Positions 34,160 through 45,034 of a stretch of 64,000 nucleotides of DNA are shown here, in pieces. Origin of the DNA: Agaricus subrufescens (Eukaryota; Basidiomycota; Agaricomycetes; Agaricales; Agaricaceae); assembly GCA_029945375.1 (NCBI GenBank), contig CM057069.1, positions 744,001 through 808,000 of the forward strand. The letters are read 5' to 3'. The notes under the pieces were generated by a model. That model was not told the origin of the DNA. It saw only the letters and a program-made list of their open reading frames with translations, and ran no database searches. Each line of letters begins with the position of its first letter. Within the stretch, counting starts at the first letter, position 1. The translations under genes were made by a program, and so were the position numbers.

Positions 34160-34961
34160 GGCAAAACAGTCAGGAATAGAATTTACTACTTATCTGTATT
34201 GACGCGAGAGTTATGTATGACATAGGTCATTGCCTATCTTTCCTGTCATACTTCAATTGTTGTCACTGCCAGTGATCAGTAAATATGTATGGCTGATCGA
34301 TCTAACATATTGAAGGATGGAGCATTGAGGTACAAAACCATTTAATTTACTTTCGATAAATGTGGCATGCACGTGAATCAGCTTCTGCTCCGTCGCCATC
34401 GCGCATACGAAACACTTTGGGACAATCATTATTTAAGTGGACGTACCTTGGTTATGGCGTCTTCCGTACGCGAAATCGAGATATTGATAATTGATATGTC
34501 AAAGTAAGATGATCAGAGACATGGAGCATCAACCGAGAGTGATACGAGATCGAATCTGGCCTGTTGGGATGAGCTCGTAAGCACCGGAACTAGGGCTGAC
34601 AGCGGGATGCCAGCAAATTAGCTGTGCTGTCTTCATAAATATTCAGCCGTTTTTGGCCAGCCGCAGCAGTGAGTCCCATCTTGGATACGGCGTCTTCCAG
34701 GTCCCCCGGGGCCCCGCAATCGAGATCAGCCATCGTACCTTTCATCTCAGGGTTCTTGGCTCTAGTGCCAGTGGAGACAAATGAATGCACGAAGGAGAGC
34801 ACAACCGGGATAGTGGCCTTGTGTCTTGCATTTTTTTGCGGTTGCGACAGCTTGCCGGGAAGTTCGCTTCTAGCAGGGACGATCGGCCAGACCAGCGTCA
34901 ATCATCTACTGATGATGGTGAAACCATTGTCACACGCTTGCACGTTACACAAGCACCCATC
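34160..34961. other. Intergenic, 5' flank of F-box gene
   Basis: No gene recognised. The last 40 bp before the F-box ATG (GTCACACG... CACCCATCATGG) resemble those before the related gene at 42792, so part of the promoter or 5' UTR is shared. Confidence 0.5.
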
Positions 34962-36800
34962 ATGGCCACTCCAGCCTCCATCTCCCGTAAACTCCGTACA
35001 AACGACCCACTCACCATCGAGGAAGCTGCGATAGTCAGAAAAGCCGTAGACAAACCTCTGAAGAAGCTCGGAGCACTAGACGGCGAGACGATCAAGCTTC
35101 AAAATCGGCTTGTCGCTCTTCGCCAGCGAAAAAAGGACATTGAAGGCTTTGTTGAGGCTCAAGGGTGCTTTTTGTCACCTGTCCGTCGACTTCACAGAGA
35201 CATACTTCAAGAAATCTTCTACCAATGCCTTCCCATTGGTCACAATTCAGTGCTTGACCCGGATACGGCACCCCTTGTACTAGGGCGAGTTTGCAGTTCA
35301 TGGCGGCAGATCGCGTATACCACACCCAAATTATGGTCATCACTCCACATCGTTGCCAGTCCTTCTTCTCGTCAAGAGATGGCGAGGTTTCAAGCTTTAC
35401 ACGCATGGCTTTCTCGTTCAGGAGCACTCCCACTTTCCATATCGATGGCCGCCTCTGGCTTTCGAAGACGATGTGGAAGGAGATTCCTACCTATCAACAG
35501 TCAAATTTCCTCATATATGGACCTCATTTTGACATACGTCAAACAGTGGAAATGTATCCATCTTACCCTTTTACCATATGATTGGGCCGATTTCTTCCAG
35601 CTGATCAATGCATCTGATCTTCCTCTATTGGAAGTACTTCATCTTGAAGGTGACCTCGTTAGAGGACGAGATCCAATGTCGCTGGATATTATCCCCCCAT
35701 CGAGGAAAGGAGGGGTCCTGTTTTCGCCACTGCTTCGTGCTCTGTCTCTGCCAGACTACTCACAAAGACTACTGGAGTTGCCTGTACAATGGGGGCAGGT
35801 TACAGCTCTCAATTTGGCATGTCGTATGCTCCCATTGCCGGACATTATCAATGTTTTAACTCTTTGCTCTGAGCTCCAATCATGCTCGATTAGTATCTCG
35901 ACTCCAGACCTGCAATCTTTGCAACCAGTCATCAACGCCGCAGATGTTCCCCTCATCATCCTTCCAAATCTTCGAGCATTGAAGGTTATTGGAAAATCGA
36001 GCCGTAACCATAATGTGCTTACCTTCATTGACAAAATCGTAACACCAAAAATACGGCATTTCGCATACGAACGAATCGTTACCTCATTCCCCTCTCCATT
36101 CGTTCCGATTACCCCAGATGTAGAGCCTTCGCGACTGATCAGCTCACTTTGTTCATTCTTCCAAAGGTTAAGCGAACCTCTTGAAGAATTTGATTATTGG
36201 TCAAATTCACTTACAAGGAAGGGTATGGTGGAGGTTTTATCTTGCCTTCCTGGATTAAAGAGGCTGTTATTGAAGGATTTCGATGCCGCTTATTTGAGCT
36301 ATGCCGATGCCGAAGAATTTCTATCCAAGAGATTACTTAACGATCGCTTTCTCGCTCATTTTATTCCGTCCGAATATAGGACGCAATATATATTCGACCA
36401 AGACATTGAGGGTGAGGAAGAAGAGGACCACTTCACCTCTTCTGCTTGCCTTTGCCCCAAACTCGAAGTCTTAAAGATTGCTGATGCTTTATACTCAGAA
36501 CGCGCTTTACTCGAGTTTTTGCGTTTTCGTTCCGTGGACCATGAAGGTCACAACATATCGCACCTTCATATCGCCAGCATAGCGTTCAGGGACTGCGAAA
36601 TTCCAGATAACCTGGGACAGGTCAAGAATATGGCGAAGCAGATCGCGAGATTGGAAAGGGATACAGGATTGTTGGTGAAGATCGAATATCCTCGTCCGAT
36701 TTGGCCTCCAATTCAGTATTATGTTAATGATACATCCCCTTATAATGGGGTACAAATGGGTATTGGTCAGGATTCTGGGTACATACAGTTCCACTTATAG
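34962..36800 (+). CDS. F-box protein, coiled-coil plus leucine-rich C-terminus
   Basis: Single-exon gene of 612 aa. It starts with ISRKLRTNDPLTIEEAA; residues about 40-62 (ETIKLQNRLVALRQRKKDIE) look like a short coiled coil. The F-box lies at about 72-128 (SPVRRLHRDILQEIFYQCLP, VLGRVCSSWRQIAYTTPKLW). The rest is a long, leucine-rich region without perfect LRR periodicity, including LPLLEVLHLEGD, FFQRLSEPLEEFDYWS, VLSCLPGLKRLLL, an acidic EGEEEEDHF patch and CLCPKLEVL. F-box proteins link substrates to SCF ubiquitin ligases via Skp1; this large Agaricomycete type has unknown substrates. It is the intact sister of the broken gene at 42792-44678. Confidence 0.82.
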   Translation: MATPASISRKLRTNDPLTIEEAAIVRKAVDKPLKKLGALDGETIKLQNRLVALRQRKKDIEGFVEAQGCFLSPVRRLHRDILQEIFYQCLPIGHNSVLDPDTAPLVLGRVCSSWRQIAYTTPKLWSSLHIVASPSSRQEMARFQALHAWLSRSGALPLSISMAASGFRRRCGRRFLPINSQISSYMDLILTYVKQWKCIHLTLLPYDWADFFQLINASDLPLLEVLHLEGDLVRGRDPMSLDIIPPSRKGGVLFSPLLRALSLPDYSQRLLELPVQWGQVTALNLACRMLPLPDIINVLTLCSELQSCSISISTPDLQSLQPVINAADVPLIILPNLRALKVIGKSSRNHNVLTFIDKIVTPKIRHFAYERIVTSFPSPFVPITPDVEPSRLISSLCSFFQRLSEPLEEFDYWSNSLTRKGMVEVLSCLPGLKRLLLKDFDAAYLSYADAEEFLSKRLLNDRFLAHFIPSEYRTQYIFDQDIEGEEEEDHFTSSACLCPKLEVLKIADALYSERALLEFLRFRSVDHEGHNISHLHIASIAFRDCEIPDNLGQVKNMAKQIARLERDTGLLVKIEYPRPIWPPIQYYVNDTSPYNGVQMGIGQDSGYIQFHL

Positions 36801-37585
36801 AATGCGCGGACTTGTTCCTGGCTTTAAACTTCTTCTATGCCACACAGTACAATTGTTCTGGGTCCTTCCTGTGTTGTGTATTTTAGAGTGTTGTATAATA
36901 ATAGCTGGCGGCAGCAAAGGCCCAAACCACTTTTTGTATTTCGTCGATAAAACACTCATCTTAGCTATCTTACTCGTTACAACGAAGAAATTGGGGCAGG
37001 ACCAAAGAAAACCTATATATGTAGCAAGATAGGAATCGAAAGTGGTATAAACGTAACAAAGTGGACTCGGTTTGTTCTAAAAAAAACCCTGAACCAAAGA
37101 AATGCACACAGGTTTAGTGGATTATATTCACGGGTACGACGATCAAGTTGTATATCTTCGTCACTTCGGCACATTGTTTGACGTCAGGCCCAAAGATCAT
37201 TCATCTGAATGAGCTAGGTTGAACTGAACGGCAAGTAGCAGCCCAAGTACCGAAGTGCCCGATTACTACTAGTAGTAGTAAGCCTAAAGTCAACACCTTC
37301 TCTTTCTTGTGGCGAACCTCAATAGTTGGCATGCCACTCGCTTCGTCAAATGTTGTGCACCTTCATTCACTCTATGATCTCATTGTTGCCAGGCCGTTAG
37401 ATCCGGAGTGTCACGATCACCCTTCAAGCTTCGGCGATTCGGGTCCGTTTAATTTATCTAATGAGTCTATGACCACCAGTTCCAGAATTGTAGGATGCTC
37501 GAGTACATACAGTAGTCCGGCCAACTTTCTATGCCCCTTTTGGTGAAATGGTTGCTTGTTGGGCCGACAAGAATAGCCGGTTTGA
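36801..37585. other. Intergenic / unresolved 5' region of the NACHT gene
   Basis: A plus-strand open stretch at 37307-37546 starting MPLASSNVVHLH might be an upstream exon, but joining it to the NACHT frame needs a splice I could not make work. Nothing else is recognised. Confidence 0.4.
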
Positions 37586-39681
37586 TGTTTAGTAACATCA
37601 GATCTTACACAGTGGGAAGATTCGAAAACCCAGAAGGCGACAGGCTCACCTTTGAAACTGTTACCAGCACAAGCACCTACGGAGGCTTGCAATTCCTCCT
37701 CTATGCCACAATTTCAACAATCCGAGAGAGCAACTCTGAACGGGGGTACTTTTGTCGATATAAATGGATCTGGCCACGTTGTCAACGTTGGACTTGATAA
37801 TAGTGAGCATCATTCCGCCGTACTCAGCTCACATTGACGAGGGTTTGCTCGTGCAAAGGGAAAGGCGAAGGGATCAAGTTATTGCTTAACCATGTTCAAT
37901 CCGAAGCAATGCACGACTCGGGTAGTCGTGGTGCTCTTAAATGTCACCCAGGAACCCGAGAAGAATATATTCGCACCATCACTAACTGGGGCAGCGGAAA
38001 CTGGCAGTCAGATAGACGGGCATTGTTGATGATTGGCCCAGCTGGAGCGGGAAAGTCGGCGATCGCGCAAACTTGTGCTCATAACATAGCGGCAGCAGGT
38101 AACCTTGGTGCATCATTCTTCTTCTTCCGGCCTGCCGGCTGGAATCATCCAAAGAAATTCATCCCCACTATTTCCTACCAGCTCGCAACTCGATATCCCG
38201 CTTACCACGACTACATCAGCACTCTCATCCTCAGTGATCCTCTTGCCCTTGGGAAGGCAATGGACATCCAGTTCCACGAGCTCCTCGTCAAACCATTTCA
38301 GAGTCTGAAAAGCGTAGGCAAGGGTATGGTCATCATTATCGATGGTCTCGATGAATGTGCTACTGTGGATGCACAAGTTCAGATCATAACACTCATTACC
38401 ACTTCTATACACGAACAGACCACACCGTTTTTGTGGGCATTCTTCAGCCGCCCCGAACCTCCCATTACCTCCGCCTTCTCATCTGAAATTGCTGCGAAAG
38501 TCTCTTGGAGCTTGCCCCTCACACTCTCCGGCAATGCTGATAGTGACATCAGAGCATATCTTTGCGGTAGCTTCCGAGCAATCCGCGCCAAGTATAACAT
38601 TCCTACCACTGAATGGCCCACAGAAGACAATATTGGTTCCCTCGTCTCTCAATCTGCTGGATTGTTTGTCTATGCCGTTACTGCTATCCGGTATATTGGC
38701 GGATTTGGCAATGGGACATCCGGACTTGAGGAGCGATTGCATGCAGTATTGCAACTGGACCCAACGGTTACAGAAAGCCCCTTTTCTGCTCTGGACCAAC
38801 TCTACATCCTGGTCATGATGCAAATACCACCAGGTGTACTCCTCAACACCCAGTCACTATTCCTTCTTCTCCAGTTTAGGCGACTCCTTCAAAACCCGAC
38901 TGATGGTAGACTGTTCCTTTCAGTGGCCCCCAGTGTCCGTTCTTGTTGCCTTGCACTTGGTCTTTCTTCGACCCAGTTTCACGTGGCTATCAGTAACCTG
39001 TATTCCGTACTTGACGTGAAAATGTCTGACAATGGAGAAGCAGTAGAGTTCCAATTCTATCATAAATCATTCCTGGACTTCCTCCTCGATCCTGGGAGGT
39101 GCAAGAAATATTTTATTGGCTCACCCCATGTTCGTCAGCACTCCTTGGAGATGATTGTTCGTACCTTAGTGACTGCGGGATACACTGATACCGGTGAGTA
39201 TAGTCATCTTCCCTTTCTCCAATTGCGGACTAAGCTGATTTGCTGTTGCAGCTAATGAGGTTACTATTGATGCTTTCATAGTACAAGCATTTTTCTTACT
39301 AGTACAAGAGCGTGAACAGAAACTGGAAGAAAACATGTTGCGGCAAATTTCGCAGGTTGACTGGAGCTGTTTATATCGTGTGTCTCCTAGTCTCTATGCG
39401 ATCAAATTCACGACGTTCATGCAAAAGGTCTGACAGCATTTGTTGAAATAAGCTCTCACTAAAATATATAATGCTAGATTCCCATGCGCTGGCGTTTCAC
39501 GATCGCTCGTCCATCCTGCAAGGAATTATATGGAATTCGGCAGCAAATACTTGCCATATTAATGCCTGGGCGATGCGATGCAGTCACTTACATTCTCGGA
39601 AAAGGAGATAAGAGAATCTTATTCCGCGATAAGTTCCGTGGGGATGTTTATGAAATACGATGTTTTCCCAGGGAAAAGTGA
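37586..39681 (+). CDS. STAND NTPase with NACHT domain (fungal NLR-like)
   Basis: At least four exons (about 37586-37802, 37859-39193, 39252-39427, 39478-39681) read about 640 aa in frame; the true 5' end is unresolved. A linker with ATLNGGTFVDINGSGHVVNV leads to ALKCHPGTREEYIRTITNW. Walker A is MIGPAGAGKSAIAQT; Walker B is MVIIIDGLDECATV, followed by a sensor segment FFSRPEPP. A winged-helix-like part (FYHKSFLDFLLDP) and the family C-terminal segment follow, ending at a TGA (39679-39681) after a basic tail. Fungal NACHT proteins act in self/non-self recognition and regulated cell death. This one is short: no ankyrin, TPR or WD repeats follow, and no clear N-terminal effector domain is seen. 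The linker motif resembles exon 4 of the mini-gene family in this window. Confidence 0.8.
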
Positions 39682-39958
39682 AGAGAGAGAATTTTGGTTC
39701 TTTCAATTGCCTGGCATTACTGGGAGAGCCCACGAGGCGTGTATACGTCAAGGGATATGCTGAATCAGGTCGATATAAGAGGTAACGGGTGAAACTCACG
39801 TCCCAGGCTCGCTACAGCTATCGTATTCGAGCCTACTCCTCAATCGTTCAGCGACATACGTGGTATTGAGAGGTCGTTCGGGGTTTTCTTGATTGGAACG
39901 TAAGATCACGGCTGGCCAGGGTTAATTTTGTTCAGCTCTGGCCCTGGCATAGAAGATA

Positions 39959-42597
39959 CAGTCGTCACTCTCTTAACCCATACCCCTCGGGACACACCCG
40001 GAGCTATGGGTTATGAGGGGGTATGGGTTAAGAGAAACGAGTGAAAAATAGGCCCTAAATAACGGGAAAAATCGGGAAAAATCGGGAAAATTTCATTCAA
40101 GGTTTATTGGGACATTAGGAACTAATACGACGAAAATAATCTGTAACTAGTGTAGGTTCCAAAGATTTTGAGTGTTCTTTATGGAGATTGTATCTAAATG
40201 AATCCAACATGGAGTCCAATTTTCGTGCACATGGATCAGAATCTAAGTCTATGTGCCTCTGTACAGTCGAAATAGCTGCAAGAACCTCTTTATAAGTGGG
40301 GTAAGGCTCTGATACATAATCATCATTAGCGTCGTCATCCCCACCATTAATTAATATATCTTCCTGAGCATTATGTGAGGCTATGACTGCTTCATATATG
40401 TCCTGATCTGTAGCATTGTCGAGGATCAGTGATTCTTCAGCTGGATTGAGAAGACCCTCTATGTCCATCCGATTTGCGTGTTGAAGGCATCCGGTACTTT
40501 CTAAGTTATCGAGTACAACCTGAAGTTGATTTTCCACCTGCGAAACTGGGTCTGTCTGAGGATTGGGTGTATGAACAAGTGACGAGATAGGGAGAGAAGG
40601 ACTGATAACATCTGTGGCATTGATAATTGATGATGGGAGAATGCCAGCCTTGATCCAACAGTGCCGAATTGTTGTTGTGTCAACCTCTTTCCAGGCTGCA
40701 TCCACAAGTTGCATAGCCTCGAGTTGATTAATGTTGTATATTTCGCCTGGTGTTGTCCCAGAATCATAGCGTAAAATTGCTCTCTTGATGTATCGTGATC
40801 GGTAATGGGCTTTAAAACAACGGATAATGCCTTGATCTGCCGGTTGTACATGTGAGGTGAGGTTTGGTTCGAAATGGATACTTTCAATATTTTTCAGGCC
40901 TTGAGGAGTCGTATGGCCAGAAAAATTATCAACGATCAAAAGGATCTTGCAGCCATTAATAGCTAGTTTCTGGTCCCAGTCATTTAGCCATTCCTGGTAT
41001 ATGTCCGTCGTCATCCATGCTTTGGCATTGTTCCAGTAATAGAAACCAAGCTGAGCAGCTGACTTGTTTCTAAAGGCACGAGGCTTTCGAGCTTTTCCAA
41101 TTACAAGTGGCTGCAGCTTTTCTGAGCCATCGGCATTCATTGTAAATGCATATGTCAGCCGAACTTTCCTTCCTTTAACCCCAGGATTTTTTTTGTCTGC
41201 AAGTCCACAGTCAGGAGGCATTCTGTATACATAGATCATAAGACAAGGATGGGTACAAAATGAGATGAAACATACGCACGCATAGAATAACCCTGTTTCA
41301 TCCATATTAAAAATATCCTTCAACTTGTAACCTCTTGCTTCAATCAAAGCCTTTAACCGCTCATGTTCTGCTCCCACTGTTTGTTCATCAACTGATCCAG
41401 CCTCACCATGCCGTTTAATGTCCTTTAACCCATGCCTTTTTTTGACTCTATACAACCAACCCTCGCTCAATTCTAGCCTATCATCATCTGGTATACCGCA
41501 TAAGTCTGCAAACTGTATCCACTTGGCCCGAAGAACATCTCCAGTAATGATAACATTGTCATTCATCGCTTTGAGGATCCATAAATCAAGCATATCAGTT
41601 ATTTCTGGATGCTGAGTTTGTCGGACACGCTTTGCCTTGCGTGCAGCTTGCCCACTAGCCGCTTCCCAATCAGCTCTCCACTTCTCTTCATTTTTTAACC
41701 AATCCGAGATAAGAGGTTGTCCAAGCCTCATATCGGGATACTTTTTCTTGAACTCGCGTGCAGTTTTTGATTGATTTTTGCCATTTTTGTGATGCCAATC
41801 AAGGATTTCAATTCTTTGCTCGAGCGATGCATTCTTCTTTTTCATGGAAATCGGGAGAGAATTTTCTGGTTCCTTGATATCACTATGTTTTCCTGGCTTT
41901 GACAGATTTTCGGGTCCTAGTAAATCAAAGTTCAGAAAATGATAGCCTTTGAAACAAAAAATTATCTGTACGTTTTCTCTTGTTACCAATAACTCTAACA
42001 TGATCTCCAGCCAGTTCACGAAGACGTTGAACAATTCCTTTGCAATTTTCATCAAGTTCTTCATATTCTCGCTCATAATCAGATGCTGCTTCCAAAAATC
42101 TCAACAACACATTGCTCCTGAATGATATTCCCATCGTTATCCAACCATTCCTCATCAACAACTGCCAATTTTTCCTTCTTTTGAAGCCTAGCCTCGAGGT
42201 CAGCCTTGTGGATCTGAATCTTCTGTTTTAATTTCTCTAGACCCTTTTTGAGAACAGTAATGGGGGCCTTAGGGTGTTTAGCCATGATCGAAGATGAAAT
42301 TCGGGCACTGCCCCAACCCTCCACATGTTCAAAATTATTATATTTCGGGTATTTTAGGCCGCTAGCTTGCTTAGTATATAAGGATTTAAAATTTCAAAGC
42401 TCAGTAAATGACGTGTCATGTTGTTAATCAGGGTCAAATGTATGGGTTTTTTCTCCAGATGGGTATGGGTTATCGGGTATTAGAAGGTATGGGTTTTTAG
42501 GCAAAATTATGCGGTAACCAACTTGGGAACTCCGAAAAACTATGGGGTATGAGAGGTTATGGGTTATGAGGCGTATGGGTTAAGAGAGTGACGACTG
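39959..42597 (-). mobile_element. Fot/pogo-type DNA transposon with intact ends
   Basis: The 2639-bp element is bounded by 30-bp terminal inverted repeats with one mismatch (39959-39988 and 42568-42597, starting CAGTCGTCACTCTCTTAACC). It is flanked by a TA on each side (39957-39958 and 42598-42599), the target duplication of the Tc1/mariner superfamily. Subterminal direct repeats of a TATGGGTTATGAGG type lie inside both ends. It encodes a minus-strand transposase. The insertion is in intergenic DNA between the NACHT gene and the second F-box gene. Well-kept ends suggest a fairly recent insertion. Confidence 0.95.
40115..42285 (-). pseudogene. Pogo/Fot transposase (DDE superfamily, CENP-B-like HTH), one frameshift
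   Basis: The reading starts at MAKHPKAPITVLKKGLEKLK (42285) with a coiled-coil N-terminus. It needs two introns: 55 nt starting GTACAG near 41990, and 57 nt starting GTGCGT near 41275 between LFYA and MPPDCG. The HTH region carries LEQRIEILDWHHKNGKNQ and QPLISDWLKNEEKWR. The catalytic triad is IFNMDETG, LLIVDNFSGH and QPADQGIIRCFKAHYR (D, D, D). The stop is at 40115. One defect is visible: an A-run of five at 42094-42098 (plus strand), where four would keep frame between VVEI and LEAASDYERE. Either the copy is inactive by a single-base slip or the base is a sequencing error. The rest reads without stops. Confidence 0.85.
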
Positions 42598-42791
42598 TAG
42601 TATCATATACACACATATACATATTTTTCGTCAGACTAAGTGCTGGACATTCCATCGTGTCAGCCAGATCACCCCTTCATTAATACCTTCACTTCCTTGC
42701 GGTCTATTAAAGAACATCATCCAAACCGGGGTCAATTGTGACACGAATCAAGTTGTCACATGGTTATGAGCCTCTCACTCGAGCATCCATC

Positions 42792-44678
42792 ATGGCTGTT
42801 CCAACCATTTACCGTAAGCTCCGTACTAACGACCCACCCACCAACGAGGAAGCTGCGGCAGTCAGGAGGACCATGGAGCGGTCGTTTAACAAACTCGAAG
42901 CTTTAGAAAATGAGACTACTCTCCTCCGAGAAAGGCTTGCCGCACTCTGTCAGAAAAAGAAGGACACCGAGAATTTTGTCGAGACTCACAGGGGCCTTTT
43001 ATCACCCGCACGCCGACTTCACCGAGATATACTCCAAGAAATATTTTACCATTGCCTTCCCACCGCTCATAATTCTGTGCCTGATCCTAACACTTCACCA
43101 CTTGTACTTGGGCGGGTTTGTAGTTCATGGCGGGAGATCGCGTATTCCACGCCCAACTTGTGGATATCGCTTCATATTAGTATCAATATTTCACCGTTGG
43201 ATCGAGCGAGTGCCAGACATCAGGCCTTCAGTTCATGGCTTAATCGTTCTGGAGCTCTTCCACTTTTCATATCGATGCATGCTTCTAGGCTTGCAATAGA
43301 TGGCGCAAGTCGGTATGTTTCTGTCCAGAGCCAAGTTCCATCATACCTCAATCTCATTCTAAACCATGCCAAACGGTGTAAACATCTCCATCTCACGCTT
43401 CCGCAATACGATTGGGCAAAATTCTACCATTCGTTCAATGCTTCCGATTTTCCTCTATTGGAAGTACTCCATCTTGAAGGCGATCGTGCGATAGGGCAAG
43501 GCCCGCTGTTCTTCGATACCTACCATCTCTCGAGGAAGGGAGGGATTCTATCTTCCCCTCTATTACACGACCTATCTCTGCCAAACTATTAGCCCCGATT
43601 ATTGGAACTCCCTATACAATGGAGTCAGATAACAGGCCTCGATATTACACATCATTTTCTCCCGCTGCAACTCATTATGGAAGTTTTCACCACTTGCCCC
43701 GGTCTCCAAAAATGCTCCATTATCATTTCAACTATAGACGAACCACTTTTCCACCTGAACGACTCTGATATCCCTAAAGTCGTTCTTCCACATCTCCGAA
43801 CATTCAAGCTTATCAGAGATGCGGGTCCCATCGACGATATACTTACCCTCATCAACAAACTCTGGACACCAAACCTACGACATTTCGCTTATGACCAACG
43901 TAACAACCAACCGGGCCCTCCATTCGTATTAGAATCTCTAACTTCAGCACCCTTGCATTTCACACAATCGCTGTGTTCATTCTTCCAGAGATTGAATGAA
44001 CCTCTTGAAGAATTCGAGTATTCGTCGGATTTGTTGTCGAGAAGATATATGATAAAGGTTTTATCTTGTCTTCCTGGATTGAAGAGATTATCACTGAAAG
44101 AGTTCAATACCTCTCCGTCTCGTGGTTTCGGTTCGAATGAATTCGATGATCGGTTTCTTGCACAATTTATCCCGTATGAACAAAGGATGCGATACCTACG
44201 CGATGAGGATTTCAAGGAAGAAGAAGAAGGGGAGGAGGAGGAGGATGAAGGAGAAGATGGAGTCGTCGAAGAAGACCACTTTCCCCAATCCATCTGCCTC
44301 TGTCCCAACCTCGAAGTCCTGAACGTCTTAGAAGCCATCTACTCCGAGCGCATCCTACTAGAGCTCCTACGCTCACGTTCAGCAGACCACTACAAATACA
44401 ACATCTCACATCTCCGTCGCGCCAATATAACATTCAAAGACCACAACCCTCCCAGCCCAAATACCAAGGGTCATATCACGGACATGGCAAAGCACATTCA
44501 TGATTTGGAAAAAGACACAGGGTTACGAGTCCGGCTCAGCTATTCTCCGGTTCTACTTTTACCACCTTCTACGGTATTCCGGTACAACTACAAATCTCCT
44601 TATAGTGGTATTTATCATGTTTCTGTGTCTTCTGTGCATTCGAATCATCAAGTGGGGTATATAAAGTTTGACTTATAG
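42792..44678 (+). pseudogene. F-box gene interrupted by one in-frame stop
   Basis: This is homologous over its full length to the F-box gene at 34962-36800 (MAVPTIYRKLRTNDPPTNEE, SPARRLHRDILQEIFYHCLP, VCSSWREIAYSTPNLWISL). The reading frame is unbroken for 629 codons except for a TAG at 43590-43592, where the sister gene has a Ser codon (LPNY-stop-PRLLELP versus LPDYSQRLLELP). It also carries an expanded Glu-rich insert (about 44205-44275) before HFPQSICLCPNLEVL. If the stop is real, the product would be a 266-aa protein with coiled coil and F-box but no substrate-recognition region. Such a form could still bind Skp1. A recent nonsense mutation or a read error are the main explanations. Confidence 0.8.
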
Positions 44679-44718
44679 CATATGAAGATCCGACTTGTTA
44701 CTTCTAAACCAGTTCATT

Positions 44719-44838
44719 ACTACGTTTTCCGTAATGTAATTGTTCCCAGCTATCGTGTGGTTAGATGTGTCGACCAAACTGACTACGTTTTCCTTAATGT
44801 AATTGCTCCCAACCATCGTGTGATTAGACGTATCAGGC
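44719..44838. repeat. Imperfect 63-bp tandem duplication
   Basis: ACTACGTTTTCC...TAATGTAATTG begins at 44719 and again at 44782, with a handful of substitutions. It lies in the 3' flank of the broken F-box gene. No function is evident. Confidence 0.75.
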
Positions 44839-45034
44839 TCAAGACTCCTTCGTCAATCTCAAATACAACAAAACCAAAACCTCTGGTTATTATTTTTTCA
44901 AAAAAGCAATGATACAACTGAGCAAAATCAGACACGCCAGAGAAGAACCAACAACAACAAAAGAAAAGAAAAAAATACGCGTACATACAACATACATTAT
45001 CTCCCCCCATTTTCTTTCTTCATATCTCCCATCC

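Noticed and set aside
34590..34901. Minus-strand frame of about 103 codons before the F-box gene
   Set aside because: No domain; overlaps the probable promoter/5' region of the F-box gene and has no counterpart at its sister gene.
39959..42597. The transposon as a disruptor of a neighbouring gene
   Set aside because: Both neighbours have complete ends outside the element; the insertion is intergenic.
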